This document shows positions 1 to 9,790 of a stretch of DNA of 64,000 nt, piece by piece. The DNA lies in contig JAGXNT010000054.1 in NCBI GenBank assembly GCA_019894765.1, positions 62,001 to 126,000 of the forward strand. Direction: 5' to 3'. Each line of letters starts with the position of its first letter. The first letter of the stretch is position 1. The DNA is from Candidatus Heimdallarchaeota archaeon. Its GTDB lineage: Archaea; Asgardarchaeota; Heimdallarchaeia; JABLTI01. A program made the translations under genes and the position numbers. Below the pieces are notes generated by a model that had not been told where the DNA came from, did no database searches, and saw nothing but the letters and a program-made list of their open reading frames with translations.

Positions 1-469
1 TTTCCTCATCAGTGGGGTTTGATTGAGCTGGAACAAATTCCGAAATACCAATCAAGTTCATATGGATACGATCACTTGTCCACTCCATTCCTTGTATTAC
101 AACAATTTGATCACGATATTTTTCAGCTATTTTAACCAGATTATTAGCATTCCACAGAGTATTATGATCTGTTAAAGCCATTGCATTGAATCCGTGAGCA
201 ATATGCCAGAGAATGTTTTGTTCAATGGATAAAATACCATCTGAGTATTTTGTATGGCTATGTAGATCAAAAATAATGTTGAATTGAGATTCATTGTATG
301 CTGGTTGTTTGAAAAAATTAAAGCTATCATTCGTATATCTAGTAGTTGATGGAGGATTATAGGCAATCAAAGTACTACTAATGATGAGAATTATTGAAAT
401 GAAAAATATTATACTGAATCGAATGAGACTTGACTTAAGGTATAGTTTATTCAATCCATTTTCACCCAT
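1..469 (-). CDS. PHP-domain phosphoesterase, membrane-anchored (C-terminus cut by window edge)
   Basis: Leftward reading frame of 156 complete codons that runs off the window. The N-terminus has about 10 polar residues, then a hydrophobic helix (about residues 14-36), consistent with a signal anchor. After a short linker come the PHP metal-binding motifs DLHSHTKYSDG and, further on, LTDHNT. This is how PHP metal-dependent phosphoesterases begin (histidinol phosphatase and trpH-like families). The likely role is hydrolysis of a phosphate ester outside the cytoplasm; the substrate is unknown. The ATG was chosen because it directly precedes the hydrophobic segment. The gene diverges from the LAGLIDADG-like gene through a shared AT-rich promoter region. 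Most of the catalytic domain lies outside the window. Confidence 0.8.
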   Translation of the reverse strand, partial: MGENGLNKLYLKSSLIRFSIIFFISIILIISSTLIAYNPPSTTRYTNDSFNFFKQPAYNESQFNIIFDLHSHTKYSDGILSIEQNILWHIAHGFNAMALTDHNTLWNANNLVKIAEKYRDQIVVIQGMEWTSDRIHMNLIGISEFVPAQSNPTDEE

Positions 470-582
470 TAATCATTCAGATATTGCATGAGATTAGTGT
501 TTATTTTATTTTTAGTTGTTTTTATAGAAAATTTAAGGGAATATGGTTAGAAGTAAATACGAGCAGCATAGAGGAAACCAGA
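470..582. promoter_or_regulatory. Divergent promoter region
   Basis: AT-rich spacer between the leftward PHP gene and the rightward LAGLIDADG-like gene. A TATA-like TTTTTATAGA lies near 518-527, and its complement TCTATAAAAA reads the other way. A GAGGA Shine-Dalgarno at 571-575 precedes the proposed GTG start at 583. This argues against a TTG start at 484, which would put the TATA box inside the gene. Confidence 0.4.
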
Positions 583-996
583 GTGAGTCACGAAGATGAA
601 GATAAACCAATTTACAATCTTAGATTCTTCAGTAAGAAAATAGAAGACACAAAGGAGAATCCAGAAGATGTTTTGAATTGGAAAAAAGCAAATTTAAGTG
701 CTTATCTTCGGGGAGTTTTTGATGGTCAGGGGGTTATTTTCTCCAGTGATAATGGAGACATGGTTCTTTCAATAAAACATTCTAGTTTAGGAAAATTAGA
801 AATCTATCAAAAAGCCCTGCAAATGTTTTCTATCCATTCTTTCATCTATTATCCTCAAGAAGAAAATGAACTTTCTGCTTTGTATATTGTAGGAAAAAGA
901 AATTTACGATTATTTAAAGATAGAATAGGTTTTGATTATCCGGAAGAAGCAGATATTTTCTTTAATTTCTGGAAAACTATGGATTGGGAAGATTAG
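583..996 (+). CDS. Stand-alone LAGLIDADG-like domain protein, catalytic acid missing
   Basis: Small acidic protein, about 137 residues from the GTG chosen because GAGGA sits 8 bases before it. The open frame extends up to TTG 484, but that part overlaps the promoter. The second half matches a single LAGLIDADG fold: AYLRGVFDGQG, a beta/alpha segment, then VGKRNLRLFKDRIGF. In active homing endonucleases this motif reads GxxDGDG or DGEG, and the last acidic residue binds the catalytic metal. Here it is Gln, so nuclease activity is unlikely. No intron or intein host is visible around it. It may be a domesticated DNA-binding protein; that role is inference. Confidence 0.6.
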   Translation: MSHEDEDKPIYNLRFFSKKIEDTKENPEDVLNWKKANLSAYLRGVFDGQGVIFSSDNGDMVLSIKHSSLGKLEIYQKALQMFSIHSFIYYPQEENELSALYIVGKRNLRLFKDRIGFDYPEEADIFFNFWKTMDWED

Positions 997-1003
997 TATT
1001 CAA

Positions 1004-1870
1004 TTAGTTTCTAATAAAATCAATAATTAAATCTACTATAATGTTAGCACCTACTGAATTTATGTGAATATGATCTACAAGTATGCTAAAACCATATTCT
1101 TCCGAGATTTTATCGAAACTTTTTCTTAAAAGGAAATGTTTAACAGCCGCTTTTTCTACGAGTCTTTTTCTATAGGGAAATATAGGACTAGATGGGTTTT
1201 GCTTCAAATACTCAACCATTTTCTCATTTACAGGCAAATAAGAAATCTTGTGTTTCTTAGCAATTTCTCGTATTGTTTTAGAGTAATCAATACCATGTTT
1301 GAAAGCTTTGCTAGAAGTCTCTTCGCCTATTAATGGAATTGAGCATAGAGCGATTTTTGCTACAGTTTTTTCTTTTAACTTCAAGATAATTTTTTCAAGA
1401 TTTTCTATAAACCATTTTTTATCAAGTTCTCTTGGAAGTTTCAATAATTTAGCTGATCTTTTACTTTGAGGATAATTTAATTCGCAATTAACATCATTTG
1501 TTCCAATTAGAATAGTTAGAAAATCTGGTTTACAAGCTATAACACCATCTAAGCGTTGGAGAACATTGTAAGCTAAATCAGCATTCATGCCAGCATTGAT
1601 GTAATCATATTTTTCACCAAGTTTTTTCCTAATCAATTTTATATAATTCACACTAATATTACCATGAGTTAGACTGTCACCTACGAAGGCTATTCGTGTC
1701 TTCTCTGAAGTTTTTCGTTTCCTTTTCATCTTTCTTACATAATTATATGGATTATCTCTTGGATAATGATAAATTCTCCACATAACGTAACAATAGTAAG
1801 TTAAGTATAAAACACCCAGAAGCAGTATAATTCCAAATACACTTATCAATGCTAAATAAGCTGCTTTCAA
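1004..1870 (-). CDS. SGNH/GDSL-family hydrolase, membrane-anchored
   Basis: An N-terminal transmembrane helix (about residues 5-30) is followed by a basic stretch and an SGNH hydrolase domain. Block I is AFVGDSLTHG with the nucleophilic Ser, a Gly-containing middle block follows, block III is LIGTNDVN, and block V is DHIHINSVG with the catalytic Asp and His. Members are esterases, lipases or acyl transferases acting on lipids or glycans. The anchor suggests work at the membrane surface. The TTG start is supported by GGGAGAT about 10 bases upstream. It is followed leftward, with a tail-to-tail gap of 7 bases, by the LAGLIDADG-like gene. The substrate cannot be told. Confidence 0.8.
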   Translation of the reverse strand: MKAAYLALISVFGIILLLGVLYLTYYCYVMWRIYHYPRDNPYNYVRKMKRKRKTSEKTRIAFVGDSLTHGNISVNYIKLIRKKLGEKYDYINAGMNADLAYNVLQRLDGVIACKPDFLTILIGTNDVNCELNYPQSKRSAKLLKLPRELDKKWFIENLEKIILKLKEKTVAKIALCSIPLIGEETSSKAFKHGIDYSKTIREIAKKHKISYLPVNEKMVEYLKQNPSSPIFPYRKRLVEKAAVKHFLLRKSFDKISEEYGFSILVDHIHINSVGANIIVDLIIDFIRN

Positions 1871-1948
1871 TTTTTAATCTCCCACGATAAATTACAAATT
1901 CTATTATCCGAGATTATTTCTTATATATTTTGTTTAAAACAATCAAAC

Positions 1949-3472
1949 TCATTCAACAGAAGAAGCTAAAGCTTTAGTGGTTAAAGTAATTTCTAAATCA
2001 TCTGATAAATCTTGATCGATTATAGCTTTAAGCTCTTCAATTGGCTCAATTTGTTTTGTTTCTACTTTTTCTTCAGGATAATCAGTAGAACGCAAATCAC
2101 TTCTTCTCATAAAAATTATGAAACTAGTTACTGATAAGAGCAAACATAAACAAGATCCGACAAGTAAAATATACATTGGATTTACACTATTTGCTACAGA
2201 AGTTACTATTATCATTCCTAAAAGATTCATAAGCGAAGTAAATAAAAATACAAATGAAGTTGCTCTTCCAAGTTTTTCATGTGGAATTTTCTCTTGTCTT
2301 AAAGTAAATGAGGGTATATTTGCTCCACCATTAACAATTCCAAATGGGACAGTTATTATGAATAGCATAATCCAGGGATTTCTAATAAATGTGAATAGAA
2401 ATAAACCAATTACCTCTAGAAAAATAACTAGATTAACTAGTATTAATTTTCTATTGATTTTTCCTAATTTCATTATTACTAGAGAAGTAATAATTCCAAA
2501 TCCTGACATAACAGCAATAACTGCACCATACCAAGTAGCATTCATAGTCATTTCACCTTGAAGAACCACACTAAAAGTTCCATTTACTGAAGCAGTTACA
2601 AAATTGAATCCCATATAAACTATTAATACATACATAATTTTAGGTTCAGAACGAATGACATTAAATCCAACCTTCATATCATTATAGATCCTACTTATCT
2701 CTTTCTTCGCACTTAATCTTTCAACCATCTTCCTTTTTGGAGGGGCTTTTCCACGTTTCATCAATAACAAACAAATTAGTGAAGCTATACCCATTATGAA
2801 TACACTTGCCATAAAACTGTAAAGATAACTAACCGTGATTATCATACCTGCTAAGATGGGTCCAATAACAGAAGCGATTTGAGTAATTGTCGAATTGAAT
2901 GAATTTGCTACAAGTAAATCCTTTTTCTCAACTATATATTTTGAATAAGTACTCACAGTTAGATTGTAAAATGAAAAAACAGCATTATTAATGAAAAGTA
3001 ATGTATACATAGGCCAAATAAAATGAACATATTTTACTACAGTAATCCTAAAGATAATACCATTTTTGAAAGGCTCATAGATGACATAAGATTGAATTAA
3101 ACGATCCATGAAAAGAAATACAATTAGAATGCCAATAAATAGAACAGCTCTCAATACAATTGTAATAAAAATTAGTTTTCTTTGATCGATTCTATCCACA
3201 ATTATTCCTGCAAATGTTATGACGATTATTGTTGGAAGCGAACCTAAAATTCCCATTAACGCCATCAAAGCAGCATTACCAGTTGTTGCGTAGATAAGAT
3301 ATGAAAAAGTCATGCCACCAAGCATTGCAGCTATCATGTTTGAAATTTGTCCACCAAAAAGTAATATGTATGACTTATTTTTCAAGATATTTTTTATTGA
3401 GGGTTTTTCTTTTTTTATTAGAGAATCGTTTTTGATTGATGAGTGATCTTCTTCTTCTGTAATTAACACCAT
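1949..3472 (-). CDS. MFS transporter (MFS_3/enterobactin-exporter-like)
   Basis: 507-residue polytopic protein with about 12 hydrophobic helices, a cytoplasmic N-terminal extension and an acidic C-terminal tail of some 60 residues. The first half has the arrangement GNAALMALMGILGSLPTI and then DRIDQRKLIF, the MFS loop 2-3 region between helices. This sub-type resembles bacterial MFS proteins that expel macrolides or siderophores; the cargo here is unknown. The ATG start has no strong Shine-Dalgarno. Its promoter carries a 57-base element, with a GTCACA dyad, that recurs before the bactofilin-like gene near 34.1 kb. Confidence 0.85.
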   Translation of the reverse strand: MVLITEEEDHSSIKNDSLIKKEKPSIKNILKNKSYILLFGGQISNMIAAMLGGMTFSYLIYATTGNAALMALMGILGSLPTIIVITFAGIIVDRIDQRKLIFITIVLRAVLFIGILIVFLFMDRLIQSYVIYEPFKNGIIFRITVVKYVHFIWPMYTLLFINNAVFSFYNLTVSTYSKYIVEKKDLLVANSFNSTITQIASVIGPILAGMIITVSYLYSFMASVFIMGIASLICLLLMKRGKAPPKRKMVERLSAKKEISRIYNDMKVGFNVIRSEPKIMYVLIVYMGFNFVTASVNGTFSVVLQGEMTMNATWYGAVIAVMSGFGIITSLVIMKLGKINRKLILVNLVIFLEVIGLFLFTFIRNPWIMLFIITVPFGIVNGGANIPSFTLRQEKIPHEKLGRATSFVFLFTSLMNLLGMIIVTSVANSVNPMYILLVGSCLCLLLSVTSFIIFMRRSDLRSTDYPEEKVETKQIEPIEELKAIIDQDLSDDLEITLTTKALASSVE

Positions 3473-3519
3473 TTATTTCAATTCCAGGAATTCTGTTTCT
3501 AATTGAACTACTAGATTTT

Positions 3520-3577
3520 CCTTAAAAAGAACGATTCACAGTTTGAAGACTCAAATCGAGGTCACAACATGTGACTA
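3520..3577 (-). promoter_or_regulatory. Shared promoter element, copy A (upstream of MFS gene)
   Basis: Read on the minus strand it starts TAGTCACATGTTGTGACC, a near-perfect GTCACA/TGTGAC dyad, continues with CTCGATTTGAGT and GTGAATC, and ends in a TATA-like CTTTTTAAGG. The same order and spacing occur at 34057-34113 before another gene, with 26 of the first 30 bases identical. The dyad looks like a regulator site upstream of the TATA box. Nothing else was found in the 319-base gap between the flanking genes except the terminator listed next. Confidence 0.55.
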
Positions 3578-3745
3578 ATTTTCATAAAAACAATACTCAT
3601 TTGCCTTGCTTAAAATGAAATATATTACAGCTTATGAAAATTCTATTCAAATTGGATTAATATATGAATGACGAGCTTTTGCTCTACGATTCTAATAATA
3701 TTGAGATCCACACCCTGTATTGGTGAATCAGAATTAGTGGAAGAA

Positions 3746-3778
3746 TAAAAAAAAGAGATACAGAATTTATTTTCTGCA
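3746..3778 (-). terminator. Terminator of the clostripain-like gene
   Basis: On the minus strand a CAGAA/TTCTG stem with a 6-base loop (3761-3776) is followed by a T-rich run of 8 (3747-3754). It lies just past the stop codon of the leftward protease gene. Confidence 0.45.
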
Positions 3779-3791
3779 AAGAGAAAACTAC

Positions 3792-5885
3792 TCAAGCTTT
3801 CTTCTTTACAAAAATTCTGTAAATTGATGCTATAGCTACGATTCCAAGGATAGCTACTATGTATGCAAAACCATTAAACAAACCAGTCGGTGTTGTTGTA
3901 GTTGATGGAGGAGGAGTTGCTTGATTTACAACAAAATTAAATGAACCTACACCCCAATACCCGTAGACACAAATTATGTAGGTAACTTCTGCAATTACAT
4001 TTAATTCTACTTCATCAATATCTGCAGTTAAAACAGAATGATCAACTTCGGCATATGATTCATACAAGACATACAAATCAAAATCTACAACTGCACTATC
4101 ATATGTTAAAGTAAACTCGTAGTAGCCGGGAGATAAAGTAATGGTGTAATAATGGTTTAGTGTTTGCACATTATGGTAATCTGCTGAACCTTCTTGGGTC
4201 CCACCACTTGATGTTTTTATTTGTTCTACAGCGATTAGTATTGGATTTACTTGTTCTATAATAAGATCATATGTTGATGCCTCGAATCCCCATACTTCAA
4301 TAACAAATAATCCTGGGATTAAGTCAATTCTAAGTTTTTCTGTTGAAGCGTCATCAGGATTGTATAATTGACTAAAACCAACAGTATCATAATCAAAACC
4401 ATTGAAGTAATAAAGGAAAACGTCAGCGTCGCCACTGTAAATCTCTGCTGTTACTTCGTAAACACCAGTCTGTGTAATAGTAACTTCATAGTAATGTGAT
4501 TCATCTGATGCTAAACCTTGAGTTCCAGTACTAACGCCCAGCTCAAGTTCATCATAACCAGTTGATTCATCACCAAACCCTCTGATATAGAAGTTTGCTA
4601 GAAAATTATCCCACTGAGTATCTGTTTGCCAGTCCATATCAGTAAAAATGTCTACAATAGCAATGTAATCATCAATATACGAATCATACAATGTATTGGA
4701 AATGGGCATAAAGATAGTAACGCCATTAGCATTGCCAGAATAAGCACTGCCTTGATAATTATCCACAATTAGAGAATTCAATTGAGTTATGAGATTAATT
4801 GCAGATTGATTTAGATTAGGATAATTCGTCATTAAAGTATTATTTGACAATACTTCTTCTATAAAATGCATGAAATCCATTACAAATACATCATAAAACA
4901 TCTGAGTATTGAAGTATGCTTCTTCTATACATTCACCTATACCATCATTCAGGACTGCTGTAAGATTTGTGGCGAAGTAATTCAAATAAGGAATAAAGGA
5001 ATCAAACAAGGTGAGATTGATTGTTGATAATGCAGTATTACTATACACCGAATCATAGAATGAATCATAAGAATCAACGATAACACCAGCTAAAGTTGAA
5101 GCATTCATAGTTGAATCAGCTTCAAGCGCTGAGACAATTGTTTCATAATCAAAACCATCAACGGGGATAGATTCTTCTGAAGCAACGAAATAATCAGCAA
5201 GATCTTTTAATTCATAAGCAACTTCGAGCATGTTCATGAAACAAGCATCATGAGTAATAAGATCAATATCCACGCTATGAGTTGTTACGCTGTTTTCTAT
5301 TGCTGTTTGCATTTCATCTATTGTTAGAAAATCAGAGGAATCTGTATCATCCCAACAAAGTCCATCTGTTCCTCCTCCATGATCCCATAAGTTGAGCCAA
5401 TAATTATTTGCATCAAAATTAGTGAAACAATAATCCATGAATGATTCTAAAGTTGCACCATCTCCCATATTAGCTTCTCCGTTATCTTGTAGGAGTTCTG
5501 AATTAATTGCAGTTGAACCATCTGCGGTTATATTGTATATTCGTGCACCGGTCCAATCACCATTTGATACATCATAACCTGGTATTCGATCAACCATTAC
5601 AATGATTGCGATAGAGGAACCAGTTATTTTTGCTGCTTCCATTTCATAGATATCATCAATTGCAAATTCTTCTAAATTATTATCACCATCTATATACATC
5701 ATTATTAACCAATCAAACACTACAGCATTTGGTTTTAAAACTGGTAGAATCTGAGTTTCAGTTGAGACTGCAGTATTATTTTGTAAAAGATTGGTAGAAT
5801 TTAAAGATAAAATAGCAATTAAAGATAAAATTAGTGTAAATTTTATTTTTTTATTTTTTTGTGAGAAGAACAAGTTTTTGAACAT
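3792..5885 (-). CDS. Clostripain-family (C11) cysteine peptidase with PPC domains and C-terminal membrane anchor
   Basis: About 697 residues from the chosen ATG. A signal peptide or anchor (basic NKKIKF then a hydrophobic run) leads to a clan CD peptidase domain with LIMMYIDGDNNLEE, the catalytic His in LWDHGGG (about residue 169) and the catalytic Cys in THDACFMNMLE (about 215). Two beta-sandwich segments like pre-peptidase C-terminal domains follow (SGDADVFLYYF and YDSAVVDFDLYV). It ends with a transmembrane helix and KKKA. This is a cell-surface protease, probably Arg/Lys-specific like clostripain; specificity is inferred. An in-frame ATG 33 bases upstream was rejected because the TATA box near 5930 puts the transcript start below it, and GGAGTGA precedes the chosen ATG. 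A paralogue lies near 16.5-18.7 kb. Confidence 0.85.
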   Translation of the reverse strand: MFKNLFFSQKNKKIKFTLILSLIAILSLNSTNLLQNNTAVSTETQILPVLKPNAVVFDWLIMMYIDGDNNLEEFAIDDIYEMEAAKITGSSIAIIVMVDRIPGYDVSNGDWTGARIYNITADGSTAINSELLQDNGEANMGDGATLESFMDYCFTNFDANNYWLNLWDHGGGTDGLCWDDTDSSDFLTIDEMQTAIENSVTTHSVDIDLITHDACFMNMLEVAYELKDLADYFVASEESIPVDGFDYETIVSALEADSTMNASTLAGVIVDSYDSFYDSVYSNTALSTINLTLFDSFIPYLNYFATNLTAVLNDGIGECIEEAYFNTQMFYDVFVMDFMHFIEEVLSNNTLMTNYPNLNQSAINLITQLNSLIVDNYQGSAYSGNANGVTIFMPISNTLYDSYIDDYIAIVDIFTDMDWQTDTQWDNFLANFYIRGFGDESTGYDELELGVSTGTQGLASDESHYYEVTITQTGVYEVTAEIYSGDADVFLYYFNGFDYDTVGFSQLYNPDDASTEKLRIDLIPGLFVIEVWGFEASTYDLIIEQVNPILIAVEQIKTSSGGTQEGSADYHNVQTLNHYYTITLSPGYYEFTLTYDSAVVDFDLYVLYESYAEVDHSVLTADIDEVELNVIAEVTYIICVYGYWGVGSFNFVVNQATPPPSTTTTPTGLFNGFAYIVAILGIVAIASIYRIFVKKKA

Positions 5886-5925
5886 TGGACTCACTCCGAT
5901 TCCTAGAGTGAGTTTCAATGTCTTT

Positions 5926-5934
5926 CTATAAATA
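5926..5934 (-). promoter_or_regulatory. TATA box for the clostripain-like gene
   Basis: Minus-strand TATTTATAG lies about 41-49 bases before the chosen ATG, in the short gap after uvrA. A start of transcription 25 bases downstream would give a leader of about 20 bases that contains GGAGTGA. An inverted repeat with 8-base arms (ACTCACTC/GAGTGAGT, 5889-5913) overlaps this leader and could mask the Shine-Dalgarno. Confidence 0.45.
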
Positions 5935-5940
5935 GCTTTT

Positions 5941-8847
5941 CTATTTGTACGTCAAGTGAGTTTTCAAATATTGTCCGGTGTATGAATCTTTGACTTCAGC
6001 AATTTCTTCTGGTGTTCCTTGAGCGATTATTTTTCCTCCAAGTTTTCCACCTTCGGGTCCTAGGTCTATTACATGATCAGCTGTTTTTATCACATCAAGA
6101 TTATGTTCAATGACGATTACAGTGTTTCCTTCATCTACAAGTCGATTGATGATGTCAAGAAGTCTCTGGATGTCTGCGAGATGTAAACCAGTAGTTGGTT
6201 CATCTAAAATGTAGAGATTATCTTTGTCTCGTTTTATCTTTCCGAGTTCATTTGCTAGCTTGATTCTTTGTGCTTCTCCTCCTGAGATTGTGGATGAGGA
6301 TTGCCCTATTTTCAAGTAACCAAGACCTAAATCTTTCATAACTTTCAACTTGTGAGAGAGATAATCATCATCTTTGAAGAAATCTAGTGCTTCTTCAACG
6401 CTCATATCAAGAATATCTGAAATCGTCTTGTTCTGGTATTTTATTTCAAGAATCTCTTTTCTAAATCTAGTTCCTTTACAAACAGTACAAGTCGATTCAA
6501 TGTCAGCCATATATTGCAATGGAGTGATAATTCTTCCCCAGCCACTGCATTCAGGACACCTTCCTCCAGTACTAGCATTGAAGCTGAAGTGTTTTAGTTC
6601 ATATCCTCGTGCTTTTGATTCTTCTAGATCAACAAATAATTTTCTGATCTTATCATAGAAACCAATGTATGTAGCTGGATTCGACCTTGCAGAACGACCA
6701 ATAGGAGATTGATCGATATTTCTAATGTCCTTGATATATTCTACTCCTTTTATTTCGTCACAGTCACCTGGGATTATTCGCTTATCTCTAAAGACAGAAT
6801 ACAAGTTTTTGTAGAGAATTTCATGAACCAAACTACTTTTACCAGATCCTGAAACACCTGTTATGCATACAAAGTTTCCTAATGGAATTTTCACATCGAT
6901 ATTTTGTAAGTTGTTTTCTCGAGCACCCTTGATTGTTAGAGAGTGACCATTTGATTCTCTTCTTTTAGGAGGAATTGCAATAGTCTTCTTTCCTGAGAGG
7001 TATTGTCCTGTAATTGATTTACTAGAAGACTTTATGTCATCCAATGTTCCTTGAATTACCACTTCACCTCCGTAAATCCCAGGTCCAGGACCCATTTCTA
7101 TGAGATGATCGGCAGCTTGCATTGTATCAACATCATGCTCAATGATGATTACTGTGTTTCCTAAATCTCTCATTTTATGTAAGATATTGATTAGTTTATG
7201 AGAATCACGAGGATGTAATCCAATTGAAGGTTCATCTAGAACGAACATAAGACCCATAAGTTCTGAACCTATCTGAGTTGATAGCTTTGTTCTTTGCAAT
7301 TCTCCACCAGACAAAGTGTCTGTTCTTCTATTTAGATTCAAATATTCCAAACCAATATTTTTCATAACTTTCAAACGTTTCATTATTTCTTCTAGTACAG
7401 GTCCAGCAAGATGTTTTTTCTCATCTGTAATTGCTATGTTTTCTAGAAACTTATATAGCTCATCTATTGGTAGAGAATTAACTTTGTAGATATTCAAATC
7501 ATTAATTCGAATGAATGTTCGATGTTTTTGCAGTTTCACTCCTTTACAATCAGGACATCTCTGCTCTACCATTACTCGTTTGTAGTAGTCTTCCTCATAA
7601 GATTTAGGGGTTCGCTCTCTTGTTACTCGTTTGTACCAGCGATCAATTTGAGTTACAAATCCATCCCATGCTACTTTCCTACCTTTGTTTTTATCATCTT
7701 GAATTGGAGCATCCGGTGGAATAACTATCTCAACTTTCTCTCCATTTGATCCGTAGAAAATTATGTTTTGAATCTCTTTAGACAGGTCCTTAAATGGTGA
7801 ATCTAGACTGAAATCATAATGAAGTGCAACACTATGCATCATAACTCCACGCATATTGTTGAATCGCTTGTAGGTTTTCTGACTGAGAATAATATTTCGA
7901 GCATCTAAAGCTCCATCCCTTATTGACTTGTTTTCATCTTGTATCAATAAGAATGGTGATGCTCTGAAATGTGTTCCTAAACCAGCGCAAGTAACACAGG
8001 CACTTTCAGGATCGTTTGATGTGAAAAACCATGGTAATAGTTCTCCACAAACTGTGTAATGTTCTGGACATGTAAAACTATAGAATTTTTTCTTATCGAT
8101 TTTTAGTTCATCGGCATTCAAAACATCAATTATTATTAATCTTTGTCCAATGTAAAATGCATTCTCGAGTGTTTCTATGACTTGTTTGTAAATATCGCCT
8201 TTAACTGTGAATTTGTCTATAATCGCTTCTATTTGATAGTCTTCATCTTCGAATAAATCTAATTTCTGACCAATGTCATATAGTTCATTGTTTATTTTGA
8301 ATCGTCGATAACCATGATTTCTTATTTGATCTAACATATACTGGTAATCTTCACCATAGACTTTGAAAAGTATGGCTCGAACCTCTACTACTGCACCCTC
8401 AGGTAGAGAACTTATCTCGTCAGCTAATTGTCCTGATGTTTTCGTGGAAATCTTCTTTTCACAATATGGACAGTATGCTTCTCCAACTACTGAAAACAAC
8501 AAGCGAATATAGCTTCCAACATCAGTTAGACTACCTATTGTAGATCGAGGATTACTGATTCCTCGTCTTTGATCTATACTCACAATAGGTGATAATCCTT
8601 TTATGAATTGCACATCTGGTCGCTTCATTTGTGGAACCCTAGATCTGGCATATGCAGAAAGGGTTTCTAGAAACCGTCTTTGTCCTTCTGCATATAATAC
8701 ATCAAATGCAAGGGATGATTTCCCTGAACCTGAAACACCAGTAACTACTGTCATTTCATCTCGAGGTATTTTGACTGACACGTTTTTCAAATTATTTTCT
8801 TTTGCACCAATTATTTCAATATAATTTTTCAAATCATTCATCTCCAA
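5941..8847 (-). CDS. uvrA: UvrA-like excinuclease ATPase subunit
   Basis: 968 residues with the full UvrA plan. The first ATPase half has [12 protein letters not shown] (about residue 36), the [13 protein letters not shown] loop, a CPYC pair, a region matching the UvrB-binding domain, then LSGGELQR and [12 protein letters not shown]. The second half has [30 protein letters not shown], a zinc module with CPEC and CTVC, then [12 protein letters not shown] and [10 protein letters not shown]. UvrA scans DNA for bulky lesions and loads UvrB. The first zinc module has CPEHYTVC instead of the usual CxxC. No uvrB or uvrC is in the window. Its start overlaps the upstream nucleotidyltransferase gene by 14 bases, so they are translated together. 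Archaeal UvrA genes are generally taken to be bacterial acquisitions. Confidence 0.92.
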   Translation of the reverse strand: MEMNDLKNYIEIIGAKENNLKNVSVKIPRDEMTVVTGVSGSGKSSLAFDVLYAEGQRRFLETLSAYARSRVPQMKRPDVQFIKGLSPIVSIDQRRGISNPRSTIGSLTDVGSYIRLLFSVVGEAYCPYCEKKISTKTSGQLADEISSLPEGAVVEVRAILFKVYGEDYQYMLDQIRNHGYRRFKINNELYDIGQKLDLFEDEDYQIEAIIDKFTVKGDIYKQVIETLENAFYIGQRLIIIDVLNADELKIDKKKFYSFTCPEHYTVCGELLPWFFTSNDPESACVTCAGLGTHFRASPFLLIQDENKSIRDGALDARNIILSQKTYKRFNNMRGVMMHSVALHYDFSLDSPFKDLSKEIQNIIFYGSNGEKVEIVIPPDAPIQDDKNKGRKVAWDGFVTQIDRWYKRVTRERTPKSYEEDYYKRVMVEQRCPDCKGVKLQKHRTFIRINDLNIYKVNSLPIDELYKFLENIAITDEKKHLAGPVLEEIMKRLKVMKNIGLEYLNLNRRTDTLSGGELQRTKLSTQIGSELMGLMFVLDEPSIGLHPRDSHKLINILHKMRDLGNTVIIIEHDVDTMQAADHLIEMGPGPGIYGGEVVIQGTLDDIKSSSKSITGQYLSGKKTIAIPPKRRESNGHSLTIKGARENNLQNIDVKIPLGNFVCITGVSGSGKSSLVHEILYKNLYSVFRDKRIIPGDCDEIKGVEYIKDIRNIDQSPIGRSARSNPATYIGFYDKIRKLFVDLEESKARGYELKHFSFNASTGGRCPECSGWGRIITPLQYMADIESTCTVCKGTRFRKEILEIKYQNKTISDILDMSVEEALDFFKDDDYLSHKLKVMKDLGLGYLKIGQSSSTISGGEAQRIKLANELGKIKRDKDNLYILDEPTTGLHLADIQRLLDIINRLVDEGNTVIVIEHNLDVIKTADHVIDLGPEGGKLGGKIIAQGTPEEIAEVKDSYTGQYLKTHLTYK

Positions 8848-9769
8848 TATAATAAAACCCTACCTCGTTTACTTCTTCATGACTACGCAAAGTTAATCGA
8901 ACAGGACATGGGACTCTTTCACACAATCCTTGCTCTACCAACCAATTCCCAAGCATTAAGGAAGCAATAGCCCACCAAGTGGTTTGTAATTTATCATTTA
9001 GAAATCGAGCGATATCAGTAACACTTCTAAAAGTTCCTTCTTGCTTTAGATACTCTATAACAAGTCTAAAGATATCCGAAGTATTATCTTCCAAGTATTT
9101 CCTAATGCTAGCGAGGATTTCCAGTAGTTTATCTTTGTTTGTTTTTTCAAGAACAACTCGAGAATATATCTGATCGAGTAGTTCAGATTCAAATTTCATG
9201 GCTTGTTCTACTGCTTCTCTACCAGGAATTTCATCATTTAACATACAAATGATTGAAGCTAAATTATCTAGTAATCTGTTAACGAAGAGATAACTTTGAA
9301 CTACATCATCATTTACGAGAAGGTATTTCTCTGCTTTTTCCATATCTCCTATAACCATAATCACTATTCGTAGGATTTCTAACTCGAAATCTCGTCTTCC
9401 TACTTTCTTCATGCTTCCTATGAATTCATTTAATGTTTCATCTTCAGAAAAAAGCACTTTACTTGTTGTTAGTACATGATGAGTTCCGGAACCTTGTAGG
9501 GATCTTTGTTGATGTCGTATAAACTGGTTTCTTGTCATAACTGTAACTTGTAGGTTTATGTCTTCATCCATTAACCAAAAATCTCGCATAGGTGTTTTTT
9601 GATCCTTAGCAATGAGTACTAAATCAATGTCAGATTTCTCCCATACAACACCTTTAACTAAACTGCCAAATAATAATGCAGCAGTAAAGGTTTGATCTTG
9701 TTTAATTTCTTCAATGAAGGCTTCAAGTGCTTCTTCAAACTTTTTTCTTATTTTCTTGTCTTCTGGCAT
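8834..9769 (-). CDS. Nucleotidyltransferase-domain protein
   Basis: About 311 residues. The N-terminus has the minimal nucleotidyltransferase signature LFGSLVKGVVWEKSDIDLVL, that is GS followed by DxD, which binds metal and NTP. The rest is mostly helical and ends with a possible winged-helix-like segment (DIARFLNDKLQTTWWAIASL). Related proteins modify tRNA, antibiotics or toxin partners; no HEPN partner is visible nearby. The ATG was chosen over the TTG 12 bases upstream because GGTGA lies 9 bases before it. It sits between an ArsR-GyrI regulator and uvrA and overlaps uvrA, so a link to DNA damage or drug stress is plausible but unproven. Confidence 0.75.
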   Translation of the reverse strand: MPEDKKIRKKFEEALEAFIEEIKQDQTFTAALLFGSLVKGVVWEKSDIDLVLIAKDQKTPMRDFWLMDEDINLQVTVMTRNQFIRHQQRSLQGSGTHHVLTTSKVLFSEDETLNEFIGSMKKVGRRDFELEILRIVIMVIGDMEKAEKYLLVNDDVVQSYLFVNRLLDNLASIICMLNDEIPGREAVEQAMKFESELLDQIYSRVVLEKTNKDKLLEILASIRKYLEDNTSDIFRLVIEYLKQEGTFRSVTDIARFLNDKLQTTWWAIASLMLGNWLVEQGLCERVPCPVRLTLRSHEEVNEVGFYYIGDE

Positions 9770-9790
9770 TTCTTTCACCAACCAAATAAC

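Noticed and set aside
172..366. Leftward 64-residue frame
   Set aside because: It lies inside the PHP-domain gene in another frame and shows no motif; the PHP frame has DLHSHTKYSDG and LTDHNT.
484..582. TTG start for the LAGLIDADG-like protein
   Set aside because: This part overlaps a TATA-like box and the divergent promoter; GTG 583 has GAGGA at good spacing.
8834..9769. Toxin-antitoxin pair (MNT/HEPN)
   Set aside because: The nucleotidyltransferase is about 310 residues, much longer than MNT antitoxins, and no HEPN gene adjoins it.
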